A DNA stretch of 64,000 nt from Scybalocola_A sp900557175 (GTDB taxonomy: Bacteria > Bacillota > Clostridia > Lachnospirales > Lachnospiraceae). A program made the translations under genes and the position numbers. A model generated the notes under the pieces. The model searched no databases, was not told the DNA's origin, and saw nothing but the letters and a program-made list of their open reading frames with translations. Position 1 is the first letter of the stretch. The number at the start of each line of letters is the position of its first letter. Positions 1-8,496 of the stretch are shown here, in pieces. Location of the stretch: positions 1-64,000 of the forward strand of contig CALADH010000089.1 in assembly GCA_937890745.1 (NCBI GenBank). Reading direction: 5' to 3'.

Positions 1-1699
1 ACTTCAGAAGCTTCTTTGACTTCGGTACTGCTTCACAAGCCAAAATCTTAACTGCACGGTAATCAGACTTCGCAAATGTATCAAAATCAACCATTTCCTC
101 AAAGATTGGCTCAATCTTCACATTGGAGAAATCAATCTTTTCCGGCTCAGCTTCTACATTTTTTTCAGGTGCTTCAGAAGCTGATTTTTTTACATCATTT
201 TTCTTATTTACACCATCTAACGACTTCATTGTCGGGAACAATAAAACGTCTCTGATGGCCGGACTGTTTGTGAGAAGCATCACAAGACGGTCGATACCGT
301 AGCCGATACCGCCTGTCGGAGGCATACCGATTGACAGTGCGTTTAAGAAGTCCTCGTCCATGGAGTTTGCTTCTTCATCGCCCAGTGCCTTAAGTTCTTC
401 CTGTGCAAGGAAACGCTCTCTCTGATCAATCGGATCGTTTAATTCGGAATAAGCGTTTGCCATCTCACGGCCGAGAATGAATAATTCAAAACGCTCAACA
501 AGTTCCGGATTTTCCGGTTTCTTCTTTGTCAGCGGCGAAATCTCAATCGGATGATCAATGACAAATGTCGGCTGGATTAAGTGTTCCTCTACAAATTCCT
601 CGAAGAACAGGCTTAAGATATCGCCTTTTTTATGTCTGTCTTCATATTCAACATGATGCTCGTCGGCAACTTTCTTTGCTTCCTCTGTTGTCTTGATCTC
701 GTTAAAGTCAACGCCGGAATATTTCTTGACAGCATCAATCATCGTAATCACTTCGAAAGGCTTTCCGAGGTCGATCATATATTCACCGTAAGGAATTAAT
801 GTTGTACCGCACACTTCCTGTGCAACATGACGGTACATATTTTCTGTCAGTTCCATCATGCCGTGGTAGTCTGTAAATGCCTGATATAATTCCATTAATG
901 TAAACTCAGGGTTATGTCTTGTATCTGTGCCCTCGTTACGGAATACACGGCCGATTTCATAAACCTTTTCCATACCGCCGACAATCAGTCTCTTTAAGTA
1001 AAGCTCAAGCGAAATACGAAGATTAACATCCTCATCAAGTGCATTGAAATGTGTCTGGAACGGACGTGCCGCAGCACCGCCGGCATTCTGGACAAGTACC
1101 GGTGTTTCAACCTCCATAAAGCCGAGATTATCAAGATAACGGCGGATAGAGCTTAAAATCTGTGAACGCTTTACAAATGTTTCCTTAACATCCTGATTCA
1201 TAATTAAATCCACATAACGCTGTCTGTAACGAACGTCTGTGTTTGTCAGTCCGTGGAATTTCTCCGGAAGCACCTGTAAGCTCTTTGATAAAAGTGTGAT
1301 TTCTTTTGCGTGAATTGAAATCTCACCTGTTTTTGTTCTGAAAACAAAACCGCGCACGCCAATGATATCACCGACATCCAGTTTTTTGAAATCTTTGTAG
1401 GCATCCTCTCCGATCTCATCTCTTGCGACATAAGACTGGATTGAGCCCTTTAAATCCTGAATATGGCAGAAAGAAGCCTTGCCCATGACACGCTTGGACA
1501 TCATACGGCCGGCTACTGTCACTTCTTTTTCCTCAAGGCTCTCAAAATTATCCTTGATTTCTTTACTGTGATGGCTTACATCATATTTTGTAATTAAAAA
1601 TGGATCTCTGCCGCTATCCTGTAATTCTTTTAATTTATCGCGGCGTACCTTCAATAACTGGTTAATGTCCTGCTCCTGTGCGTTTCTTTCCTGTGCCAT
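1..1699 (-). CDS. lysS: Lysyl-tRNA synthetase with C-terminal tRNA-binding domain (3' end outside window)
   Basis: Class II synthetase that charges tRNA-Lys in the cytoplasm. The frame is open from an ATG at 1699 to the window edge (566 codons visible). The anticodon-binding OB fold is near residues 60-160, motif 2 reads RNEGTDTRHNPEFT, and motif 3 reads GGIGYGIDRLVML near residue 480. Bacterial LysRS normally ends about there. Here a Lys/Glu-rich linker follows, then FDTFAKSDYRAVKI and VPKSKKLLK, the opening of an EMAP-II/Arc1p-like tRNA-binding domain as found at the C terminus of MetRS. The domain is cut by the edge. The start has a GGGAG ribosome site and lies 17 bases after greA, so the two are probably cotranscribed. 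The family call is secure; the extension is read directly from the sequence. Confidence 0.97.
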   Translation of the reverse strand, partial: MAQERNAQEQDINQLLKVRRDKLKELQDSGRDPFLITKYDVSHHSKEIKDNFESLEEKEVTVAGRMMSKRVMGKASFCHIQDLKGSIQSYVARDEIGEDAYKDFKKLDVGDIIGVRGFVFRTKTGEISIHAKEITLLSKSLQVLPEKFHGLTNTDVRYRQRYVDLIMNQDVKETFVKRSQILSSIRRYLDNLGFMEVETPVLVQNAGGAAARPFQTHFNALDEDVNLRISLELYLKRLIVGGMEKVYEIGRVFRNEGTDTRHNPEFTLMELYQAFTDYHGMMELTENMYRHVAQEVCGTTLIPYGEYMIDLGKPFEVITMIDAVKKYSGVDFNEIKTTEEAKKVADEHHVEYEDRHKKGDILSLFFEEFVEEHLIQPTFVIDHPIEISPLTKKKPENPELVERFELFILGREMANAYSELNDPIDQRERFLAQEELKALGDEEANSMDEDFLNALSIGMPPTGGIGYGIDRLVMLLTNSPAIRDVLLFPTMKSLDGVNKKNDVKKSASEAPEKNVEAEPEKIDFSNVKIEPIFEEMVDFDTFAKSDYRAVKILACEAVPKSKKLLK

Positions 1700-1716
1700 G
1701 TTTTTCACTCCCTTTT

Positions 1717-2202
1717 TTAATTTGCCCTTTGAATTTCAAGAATTTTAAATAAAACAACGCCTGCCTGTGTTTCTACCTCGACAGTTTCTCCGACTTTTCT
1801 TCCGAGAAGTGCCGCACCGACAGGAGATTCGTTGGATATTTTGTTATTTAAGCTGTCAGCCTCTGTTGAACCGACAATGCTGTATTCAATTTCTTCCTCA
1901 AACTCAGCATCATAAAGACGTACTTTACAGCCGATGCTCACAACGTCTAATGTCACTTCATCTTCATCGACAACCTCAACATTTTTAAGAAGCTTTTCGA
2001 GTTCTTCAATACGGCTCTCGATGTCTCTCTGCTCGTCTTTCGCTGCATCATATTCTGCATTTTCAGATAAATCGCCCTGCTCTCTTGCTTCTTTAATCTT
2101 CTGAGCTACTTCCTTTCTCTTATTAACCTTAAGGTCAAAAAGTTCATCTTCCAATGCCTTTAAGCCGGCAAAAGTCATAATATTTTTTTTGCTCTCAGCC
2201 AT
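1717..2202 (-). CDS. greA: Transcription elongation factor GreA
   Basis: GreA binds the RNA polymerase secondary channel and stimulates cleavage of backtracked transcripts. The 161-residue product has the usual length. It has an N-terminal coiled coil with the signature EAREQGDLSENAEYDAAKDEQ and a C-terminal FKBP-like domain containing NKISNESPVGAALLGRKVGE. I start at the ATG at 2202 (MAESKK), preceded by GGAAGGG. The frame stays open up to 2325, but that extension would begin inside the promoter described at 2314-2342 and is not translated. greA and lysS are 17 bases apart and form a housekeeping pair. Confidence 0.97.
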   Translation of the reverse strand: MAESKKNIMTFAGLKALEDELFDLKVNKRKEVAQKIKEAREQGDLSENAEYDAAKDEQRDIESRIEELEKLLKNVEVVDEDEVTLDVVSIGCKVRLYDAEFEEEIEYSIVGSTEADSLNNKISNESPVGAALLGRKVGETVEVETQAGVVLFKILEIQRAN

Positions 2203-2262
2203 TTCAATTCCCTTCCTACTGCTTAATAATAAATGACTGCACCTTTTTAAGCGCAGTTTACC

Positions 2263-2296
2263 GCCGGTGAATAAGGTATTTTCCTTATCCACCGAT
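2263..2296 (-). promoter_or_regulatory. Stable hairpin in the greA leader
   Basis: Twelve-base arms at 2265-2276 and 2283-2294 (CGGTGGATAAGG against CCTTATTCACCG in transcript sense, one mismatch) surround a 6-base loop. It lies about 60 bases before the greA start, inside the roughly 105-base leader predicted from the promoter at 2314-2342. No U-run follows, so it is not a typical terminator. It may protect the transcript or regulate it. Confidence 0.5.
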
Positions 2297-2313
2297 ATTC
2301 TGTGATTTTTAGT

Positions 2314-2342
2314 ATTATATCCCATCGCCTTGGCGGTGTCAA
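2314..2342 (-). promoter_or_regulatory. Consensus sigma-A promoter of greA-lysS
   Basis: On the minus strand TTGACA (2337-2342), a 17-base spacer and TATAAT (2314-2319) match the vegetative promoter consensus at all twelve positions with ideal spacing. It separates greA-lysS from the upstream dusB gene and predicts transcription from about 2307. Confidence 0.9.
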
Positions 2343-2346
2343 TAAT

Positions 2347-3321
2347 TCAAAGCTTATTTTCCATATATAAATCCAATAATCCGGCCAATTCATCGCAAGT
2401 TTCCACTGTATTGACAAGCTTTCGGAGTTTTGCCGAGTTTGGATAGCCGGCCATATACCATGCCGTATGTTTGCGCATCTCTCGTATGCCGAGATACTCA
2501 CCCTTAAATTCTGCCTGCATTTTGGCGTGACGCATAATCATCGCCGCTACTTCTCTGACCTCAGGTTTCAAAAGAAGCTCGCCCGTTTTCATGTAATGAA
2601 GCGTCTGTGAAAAAAGCCACGGATTTCCCTGAACGCCGCGCCCGATCATAACACCGTCACAGCCGGTTTCTTCCATCATACGCACGGCATCCTCCGGTTT
2701 AAAAATATCACCGTTGCCGATAACCGGTATTTTAACTGCTTCCTTTACCTGCCGGATAATATCCCAGTCAGCATGTCCGCTGTAATACTGGGAGCGTGTT
2801 CTGCCGTGAACAGCGATTGCTGATGCGCCGCTCTCAAAAAGCACATGCGCCATCTCAACGGCATTTGCCTCCTCCACAGTAAAACCTTTTCTTATTTTTA
2901 CCGTCACCGGCTTTTGAATCGCTTTGACAATATGCTCCACAATTTTTCCGGCAAGAAGCGGATTTTTCATCAGCGCGCTGCCCTCGCCGTTGTTGACAAT
3001 CTTCGGCACAGGACAGCCCATGTTAATGTCCAGTATATCAAAGTCCATCGTCTCAATCCGCTTTGCCATCTCTGCCATAATTTCCGGATCAGAGCCGAAA
3101 AACTGGAGGCTTACCGGCCGTTCTTCTTTTCGTGTTTCCATAAGAATACCGGTATTTTTATTATTATAATAAAGGCCTTTGGCACTGACCATCTCCGTAT
3201 AGACAAGGGCACAGCCCTGCTCCTTGCAAAGCAGACGAAACGGCAAATCACTCACGCCTGCCATGGGCGCAAGTACTAGCGGATTTTCAATGTGGACATA
3301 TCCGATATTAAATCCTTCCAT
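2347..3321 (-). CDS. dusB: tRNA-dihydrouridine synthase, DusB type
   Basis: FMN-dependent enzyme that reduces uridines in the tRNA D-loop. The 324-residue product has the family's TIM-barrel start APMAGVSDLPFR, and NMGCPVPKIVNNGEGSALMK with the catalytic Cys in the active-site loop. The phosphate-binding strand VIGNGDIF and GRGVQGNPWLF follow. The length is normal. The ATG at 3321 is preceded by AAGGAGG overlapping the coaX stop, so the gene is translationally close to coaX (9-base gap). It is the last gene of the ktrB-to-dusB run before the greA promoter. Confidence 0.95.
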   Translation of the reverse strand: MEGFNIGYVHIENPLVLAPMAGVSDLPFRLLCKEQGCALVYTEMVSAKGLYYNNKNTGILMETRKEERPVSLQFFGSDPEIMAEMAKRIETMDFDILDINMGCPVPKIVNNGEGSALMKNPLLAGKIVEHIVKAIQKPVTVKIRKGFTVEEANAVEMAHVLFESGASAIAVHGRTRSQYYSGHADWDIIRQVKEAVKIPVIGNGDIFKPEDAVRMMEETGCDGVMIGRGVQGNPWLFSQTLHYMKTGELLLKPEVREVAAMIMRHAKMQAEFKGEYLGIREMRKHTAWYMAGYPNSAKLRKLVNTVETCDELAGLLDLYMENKL

Positions 3322-3330
3322 TGCGCCTCC

Positions 3331-4113
3331 TTAAGCCTGACGGATGCCGCGGCATTTGCTCCGGATAGCACTAAGGCCTTTTAATGTCAGCATATTGTCG
3401 TAAATATCGATACAGTCTGTCTCACTGGCAATAATTTTTCCAAGACCTCCTGTTGCGATTACTTTGACATCCTTTAAGCCCGCTTCCTCGATCATCTTTT
3501 TAACAATATATTCTGTCTGTCCAATTGTTCCGTAAAACAATCCTGCCTGTAAACATACCGTTGTTTCCTTGCCGAGAATCGTTTTTGGTTTTTTAATCTC
3601 TATCTCAGGAATTTTTGCTGTCCCCATCGTCAGCGCATTGGCGCTTAGACGGATACCCGGACAAATAACAACCGAATCCAGCGTGCCATCCTCAAGAACA
3701 AGCTCAAAGGTTGTCGCTGTGCCATAATCAATCACAATGGCCGGACCGCCGTAAATTTCCCTGACTGCAACAGCATCAACAATCAAATCAGCACCAACCT
3801 CTTTCGGATTTTCCGCTCCGATTTTTATCCCTGTTTTAATCCCCGGTCCGACAACAATAGGCGCCAGTCCGAGATATTTCTTAATACCATTTTTAAATGA
3901 ATGCATCACATTCGGAACAACGGAGGCAATGACAACATCCTCCACATCGGACGGCTGATAACCGTTTGAAATAAGCACATCGCGGATAAACACGCCATAT
4001 TCATCGGACGTTCTTTGTGCCTGCGTCATCATCCTGAAGCATTCAGCCATCTCGTCACCCTCGTAAAGGCCACAGGTGATATTTGTATTTCCGATATCTA
4101 CAACTAAAATCAT
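3331..4113 (-). CDS. coaX: Type III pantothenate kinase
   Basis: Catalyses the first step of coenzyme A synthesis, ATP-dependent phosphorylation of pantothenate. The 260-residue protein shows the ASKHA phosphate loop at its start (VVDIGNTNITCGLYEG), the pantothenate-binding region around GADLIVDAVAVRE, and the second motif VIDYGTATTFEL. All are typical of CoaX and unlike PanK types I and II. The start has GAGGAG overlapping the stop of the small upstream gene (2-base gap). The length is typical. Confidence 0.96.
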   Translation of the reverse strand: MILVVDIGNTNITCGLYEGDEMAECFRMMTQAQRTSDEYGVFIRDVLISNGYQPSDVEDVVIASVVPNVMHSFKNGIKKYLGLAPIVVGPGIKTGIKIGAENPKEVGADLIVDAVAVREIYGGPAIVIDYGTATTFELVLEDGTLDSVVICPGIRLSANALTMGTAKIPEIEIKKPKTILGKETTVCLQAGLFYGTIGQTEYIVKKMIEEAGLKDVKVIATGGLGKIIASETDCIDIYDNMLTLKGLSAIRSKCRGIRQA

Positions 4114-4115
4114 AT

Positions 4116-4451
4116 TTACTCCTCAACATCTTCCCCAAGGAAGAATACTTTGTAATAAGTCTCCAGCGCTTCAAAAAGCTCCTTTTTCTGCTGCTGAAGC
4201 TGCTTGATCTTAAGGCCGGAGCCAATTTCATCAAAGAGAATATCCCCGTCAGCCGCGGAAACAGACAGCTCTAAATTGCCGTCATCATCAAACTCTAATG
4301 TAAGCACACCGCCGACGTCCTCTGTGAAAAGGACGCACATAATTTTAAGTTCCTCCTTCACCTGTTCTGGAAGTGAGGCAAAATCATCATTTAAGTAAAA
4401 CTTCTTTTCATAGGCGCTTGCGCCGCATAAAACAATATTTTCCTGATACAT
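4116..4451 (-). CDS. Conserved small acidic protein of unknown function
   Basis: A 111-residue, strongly acidic protein (many Asp and Glu, EEL and DDDG runs) with no signal peptide or membrane segment. It begins MYQENIVLCGASAYEKKFYL, has a central beta-rich part (GGVLTLEFDDDGNLELSVSA) and ends in an amphipathic helix. It resembles a small family seen beside argF and coaX in Lachnospiraceae, possibly the one catalogued as DUF6145, though I am not certain of that number. It starts 3 bases after argF with GGGGAG as ribosome site and sits 2 bases before coaX, so it is coexpressed with both. No function is assigned. Confidence 0.8.
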   Translation of the reverse strand: MYQENIVLCGASAYEKKFYLNDDFASLPEQVKEELKIMCVLFTEDVGGVLTLEFDDDGNLELSVSAADGDILFDEIGSGLKIKQLQQQKKELFEALETYYKVFFLGEDVEE

Positions 4452-4454
4452 CTT

Positions 4455-5456
4455 TTACTCCCCGGCACCAAGTGTCGCCGCCATCACAGCCTTAATCGTA
4501 TGCATACGGTTCTCGGCCTCCTCAAAAACAATCGACTGCGGACCTTCAAATACCTCGTCGGTCACCTCAAGCTCCGTAAATCCGTATTTTTCGCCCATTT
4601 CTTTGCCAATCTTTGTCTTTAAATCATGGAATGCCGGCAGACAATGCATAAAAACAGCCTTTGGACCTGCATTGTCCATCACAGCCTGCGTCACTTTATA
4701 AGCCTCTAAATCTTCAATTCTTGTTTTCCATATGTCATCCGGCTCACCCATAGATACCCATACATCGGTATAAATGACATCGGCGCCCTTTGTGCCTTCT
4801 GTCACATCTTCTGTCAGTGTAATTGTTGAACCGCTCTTTTTTGCCTCTGCCCGGCAATATTCTACAAGACTATCCTCCGGGAAATAGGCTGACTTTGTGC
4901 AAGCCACGAAATTCATCCCCATCTTTGCACAGGCAATCATCAGGGAATTGCCCATATTATATCTTGCATCACCCATATAGGCAAGTGTGATGCCTTTCAA
5001 ATATCCAAAATGTTCTCTGATTGTCAGCATATCGGCAAGCATCTGTGTCGGATGATACTCGTTTGTAAGGCCGTTCCATACAGGAACGCCGGACTTTTCT
5101 GCCAGCTCCTCAACAATTTCCTGTCCGAAGCCGCGGTACTCTATGCCATCAAAAAGGCGTCCTAAAACCCGTGCCGTATCCGCTGTACTTTCTTTTTTGC
5201 CGATCTGTGAACACGACGGATCAAGATACGTTGTGCCCATTCCGAGATCGTGGGCCGCCACCTCAAAAGAACAGCGTGTGCGCGTACTTGTCTTTTCAAA
5301 AATAAGCGCAATATTTTTCCCCTTCAATGTGTCGTGCAAAATACCTTTTTTCTTTTTTTCTTTAAGCTCTGCCGCCAAATCAAGCAAATATTCGATTTCT
5401 TCTGCTGAAAAATCTTTCAATGTTAAAAAATTTCTTCCCTTTAAGTTTACACTCAC
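4455..5456 (-). CDS. argF: Ornithine carbamoyltransferase
   Basis: Makes citrulline from ornithine and carbamoyl phosphate in arginine synthesis, or the reverse in arginine breakdown. The 333-residue protein has the carbamoyl-phosphate motif STRTRCSF near residue 57, the ornithine-side motif HPTQMLADMLT, the Asp/Ser loop DVWVSMGEP, and the catalytic HCLPAF near residue 270. The start codon is GTG at 5456 behind GAGGAGG. No other arginine gene is nearby, so the sequence does not tell whether the role is anabolic or catabolic. The gene sits in a housekeeping operon rather than an arc or arg cluster. Confidence 0.96.
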   Translation of the reverse strand: MSVNLKGRNFLTLKDFSAEEIEYLLDLAAELKEKKKKGILHDTLKGKNIALIFEKTSTRTRCSFEVAAHDLGMGTTYLDPSCSQIGKKESTADTARVLGRLFDGIEYRGFGQEIVEELAEKSGVPVWNGLTNEYHPTQMLADMLTIREHFGYLKGITLAYMGDARYNMGNSLMIACAKMGMNFVACTKSAYFPEDSLVEYCRAEAKKSGSTITLTEDVTEGTKGADVIYTDVWVSMGEPDDIWKTRIEDLEAYKVTQAVMDNAGPKAVFMHCLPAFHDLKTKIGKEMGEKYGFTELEVTDEVFEGPQSIVFEEAENRMHTIKAVMAATLGAGE

Positions 5457-5486
5457 TAATATCGCCTCCTCACTGCATATATGTTC

Positions 5487-6278
5487 TTACTGCTTATTCA
5501 TTCTCTGACGCTTTGCCTCGTAGACAAGAATTGTCGAAGCCATCGCGGCATTTAACGATTCGACCTTGCCCTCCATCGGTATTTTAATATAAGTATCAGA
5601 AATTTCTGCAATTTCATCAGACAGGCCGTTGGCCTCATTGCCGATTAAAAATGCCGTTCCTGACTCATAGTTTTCCTCAAAGTACCAGCGCTCACCTTTT
5701 AAATGCGCGGCATAAAGCTTTATACCGCCCGCCTTTGCTTTAAGAAGCGTCGCCTTTAAATCATCCGTATAAGCAAACGGTACACGGAATATGGCGCCCA
5801 TTGTCGAACGGACAACCTTCGGATTATAAATATCCGCGGTCGTTTCATTCATAATGACGCCGTCACAGCCGGCACCCTCGGCCATACGGATCATCGTTCC
5901 TAAATTGCCCGGATCCTGAATCGTCTCCAAAACCAAAAGCAGCGGCGCTCTCCCGTTCTTTCCCTGAAGCATCAGGTCTATATCATAACACGTTTGCCGC
6001 ACAACTGCAAGAATTCCCTGCGGCGTCTCCGTCTGAGAAACCGTTTTAAATACCTTATCTGTAACAGCTGCAAGCTTCTGCCCGTAAACAGCCTCTAAAT
6101 CTCCGTGCGACTTTAAAAAACTTTCCGACGCATAAACATTTACAAGAGAGGCATTGGGCACTTCTGCCACCATCTTAAGCCCTTCAACAACAAAGAGGCC
6201 CGTCTCCCTGCGGGCCTTTGCTTTTTTTTGAAGTGCCATAAGCGTCTTAATATGTCCGTTGGATATACTGCTGATCAT
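5487..6278 (-). CDS. TrmH/SpoU-family RNA 2'-O-methyltransferase
   Basis: A SAM-dependent methyltransferase of the SPOUT (knotted) superfamily, probably acting on rRNA or tRNA ribose. The 263-residue protein has an N-terminal SpoU substrate-binding domain (ARRETGLFVVEGLKMVAEV, residues 21-39). The catalytic domain has motif 1 ETIQDPGNLGTMIRMAEGAG, motif 2 FLIGNEANGLS and motif 3 IPMEGKVESLNAAMASTILVYE. These three motifs are complete, so it should be active. The length fits the RlmB/YsgA group, but the target cannot be read from sequence. ATG start with GGGAG, 14 bases after ktrA. Confidence 0.92.
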   Translation of the reverse strand: MISSISNGHIKTLMALQKKAKARRETGLFVVEGLKMVAEVPNASLVNVYASESFLKSHGDLEAVYGQKLAAVTDKVFKTVSQTETPQGILAVVRQTCYDIDLMLQGKNGRAPLLLVLETIQDPGNLGTMIRMAEGAGCDGVIMNETTADIYNPKVVRSTMGAIFRVPFAYTDDLKATLLKAKAGGIKLYAAHLKGERWYFEENYESGTAFLIGNEANGLSDEIAEISDTYIKIPMEGKVESLNAAMASTILVYEAKRQRMNKQ

Positions 6279-6292
6279 ATGTTACTCCCTTT

Positions 6293-6949
6293 TTATACAA
6301 AAATATCAAGCTCTTTAAGCGACTTATTTTCACCAAGAAGAATAAGCATCTGCTGCTCTCTGAGCGGTTCATTCGGATTCGGGCTTACATCAATATTGTT
6401 GCCCTCCTTAATTGCAATGACGTTAATCTTATATTTTTCACGAAAACCAATGCTTCTCAAAGACATTCCAATCCATGACTTACGTACATAGGTTTCAATG
6501 ATACTGAAATTGGAGGAAAGCTCTATTAAATCGACAAAGTCACCGGATACAAGATTTCTTGCAACACGGGTGCCCATCTCTATTTCAGGAAATACAACGG
6601 TATCAGCGCCGATTTTAAGAAGAATCTTCTTATGAACATCATTGGACGCCTTTGCAAGCACCATCGGTACGCCAAGCTCCTTGACAATAATCGTCGCCAT
6701 AATGCTTGCTTCCATATCATTGGAAATCGCAATGACAGCCGCATCAAGGTTGCTTATACCGAGATTTTTAAGAACATCCGCATCGGTCACATCGGCAGCG
6801 ACCGCGTAAGTCACTGAATCTGCGATATCCTGAATTTTTTCTTCATTTCTATCCACAGCAATTACCTGACAGCCAAGCTTAGACAATGTTTTTGCAATAC
6901 TCATACCAAATTTTCCAAGTCCCAGCACTAAAAACTCTTTCTTAACCAT
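6293..6949 (-). CDS. ktrA: Potassium uptake regulatory subunit, KtrA/TrkA type
   Basis: Cytoplasmic gating ring subunit of a Ktr/Trk potassium channel. The 218-residue protein has one RCK_N Rossmann domain (GLGKFGMSIAKTL at residues 9-21, with the nucleotide-binding acidic end VDRNEEK) and one RCK_C domain (residues about 140-218). A single RCK unit fits KtrA of Gram-positives rather than the duplicated TrkA of E. coli. It lies 26 bases after the membrane subunit ktrB, with AGAGG as ribosome site. Confidence 0.93.
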   Translation of the reverse strand: MVKKEFLVLGLGKFGMSIAKTLSKLGCQVIAVDRNEEKIQDIADSVTYAVAADVTDADVLKNLGISNLDAAVIAISNDMEASIMATIIVKELGVPMVLAKASNDVHKKILLKIGADTVVFPEIEMGTRVARNLVSGDFVDLIELSSNFSIIETYVRKSWIGMSLRSIGFREKYKINVIAIKEGNNIDVSPNPNEPLREQQMLILLGENKSLKELDIFV

Positions 6950-6975
6950 ATATACCTCTTTTCTGTCCTTTGCAG

Positions 6976-8367
6976 CTAACCGACCATAATCTTTTCTTCA
7001 GGAAGCTGCATATTGACTTTCTTCCTTCCGTAAACGTTAAAAGCAAGTGCCATTGTAATCGGCCCGATACGTCCGATATACATTGTGATGATAATAATAA
7101 TCTTTCCTGCGGTATTAAGCATTCCCGTAAACGACCGGCTGAGACCTACCGTCGCAATCGCCGACGTTGTCTCATAGGCAATATCTAAAATATGTGAACC
7201 CGGCATTGCAATAGAAAGTGCCATTGTACTTAAAAGCAATGTTGTCATACTGATGACAACGACTGACATTCCTTTTAGAACTGTTTCATTGGAAATCCGT
7301 CTGTGAAATACCTCTGCATTTTTCCGTCCGTGAAGCAGCGACAAAACGCTTAAATAAATCATACCGACAGTCACTGTCTTGACACCGCCGGCCGTACCGC
7401 CCGGTGAACCGCCGATAAACATAAGCACCATCGACATAAACTGGGATTCCGTCGAGAAATTTTCCTGAAGCATTGTCTGAAAGCCCGCTGTTCTCACCGT
7501 CACTGACTGGAAAAAGGACGCCATCACCTTTTCATGAAACGGCAGCGGTCCAAGCGACTTCGGATTATTAAAATCCATAATCAGTATAAACAGTGCGCCT
7601 GTCAGAATCAGCACCGCCGTAATTGTAATGACAAGCTTTGCATGAAGCGACAGTTTCCGCCAAAAACCCCGGATTGAAAACCGTTCTGTTTTCATCCGCG
7701 CCGACGCATCAAGCACATCCCACCATACGAAAAAGCCGATGCCGCCGACAATAATGAGTGCCATCACTGTCACATTGACAATAATACTGTCTCTGTACGG
7801 TTCAAGACTTGAAGCGCCGATAATATCAATGCCTGCATTGCAAAAAGCGCTGACCGATGTAAAAATAGATTTCCATATGCCCTGAATAAAGCCAAAATCC
7901 GGAACAAACTTTATCATCAGAAGCAGCGCGCCGGCACCTTCAAATATTAATGTTCCCTTAATGACCTTAAGTGTCAGCTTGACAAGCCCCCGCAATGTGT
8001 TCAGATTATAAGCATCCTGAATAAGCATACGCTGGCGCAGCGTAATTCTCTTTCCTAAAACCAAAAGGAAAATCGTTGTAAACGTAATAACGCCAAGCCC
8101 GCCAAACTGGATCAAAAACAAAATAACGACATGTCCGAAAAAGCTCCAGTGTGCCAGTGTATTGACCGTCACAAGTCCGGTCACACAGCTTGCTGTCGTC
8201 GATGTAAAAAGGGCATCGACAAAATCTGTCCATGTCCCGTCTGCCGAAGCAATCGGCAAAGTCAGAAGCAGCGCACCGGTTAAAATCATAATAATAAAAC
8301 CACATGCAATAATCTGCGTTGTTGTCATACGCCGCCAACGCGGTTTTTTGACTTCTGTATCATCCAT
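6976..8367 (-). CDS. ktrB: Potassium uptake membrane subunit, KtrB/TrkH type
   Basis: Membrane channel subunit of a Na+- or H+-dependent K+ uptake system. The protein has about eight hydrophobic segments and four pore repeats with filter-like loops, for example TASCVTGLVTVN, FCNAGIDIIG, VRTAGFQTM and SAIATVGLSR. The length (about 463) fits KtrB. I place the start at the ATG at 8367 (MDDTEV), which has GGAGG 11 bases upstream. An ATG at 8385 in the same frame lacks any ribosome site, so the choice is moderately uncertain. First gene of the run ktrB-ktrA-methylase-argF, behind its own promoter. Confidence 0.93.
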   Translation of the reverse strand: MDDTEVKKPRWRRMTTTQIIACGFIIMILTGALLLTLPIASADGTWTDFVDALFTSTTASCVTGLVTVNTLAHWSFFGHVVILFLIQFGGLGVITFTTIFLLVLGKRITLRQRMLIQDAYNLNTLRGLVKLTLKVIKGTLIFEGAGALLLMIKFVPDFGFIQGIWKSIFTSVSAFCNAGIDIIGASSLEPYRDSIIVNVTVMALIIVGGIGFFVWWDVLDASARMKTERFSIRGFWRKLSLHAKLVITITAVLILTGALFILIMDFNNPKSLGPLPFHEKVMASFFQSVTVRTAGFQTMLQENFSTESQFMSMVLMFIGGSPGGTAGGVKTVTVGMIYLSVLSLLHGRKNAEVFHRRISNETVLKGMSVVVISMTTLLLSTMALSIAMPGSHILDIAYETTSAIATVGLSRSFTGMLNTAGKIIIIITMYIGRIGPITMALAFNVYGRKKVNMQLPEEKIMVG

Positions 8368-8413
8368 ACTGATGATTTCCTCCATATATTGAACTTTCTA
8401 TATATCATCGTGT

Positions 8414-8442
8414 ATTATAGCACCAATCCATACGTATAGCAA
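8414..8442 (-). promoter_or_regulatory. Sigma-A promoter of the ktrB operon
   Basis: Minus-strand TTGCTA (8437-8442), 17-base spacer, TATAAT (8414-8419). Transcription should start near 8407, leaving a short leader before ktrB. The pfkA terminator lies just beyond it, so this is the operon's own promoter. Confidence 0.75.
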
Positions 8443-8452
8443 GAAAGAAAAC

Positions 8453-8491
8453 AAAAGCCCCTGTCAGTATATTCTCCTGACAAAGGCTTTT
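8453..8491 (-). terminator. Intrinsic terminator of pfkA
   Basis: In minus-strand sense GCCTTTGTCAG pairs with CTGACAGGGGC (11 base pairs, two G-U) around a 9-base loop and is followed by TTTTGTTTT. It lies directly after the pfkA stop at 8497. Confidence 0.85.
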
Positions 8492-8496
8492 TATCA

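Noticed and set aside
2203..2325. N-terminal extension of GreA by 41 residues
   Set aside because: It would start inside the -10/spacer of a perfect promoter, lacks a ribosome site, and the family start MAESKK follows GGAAGGG.
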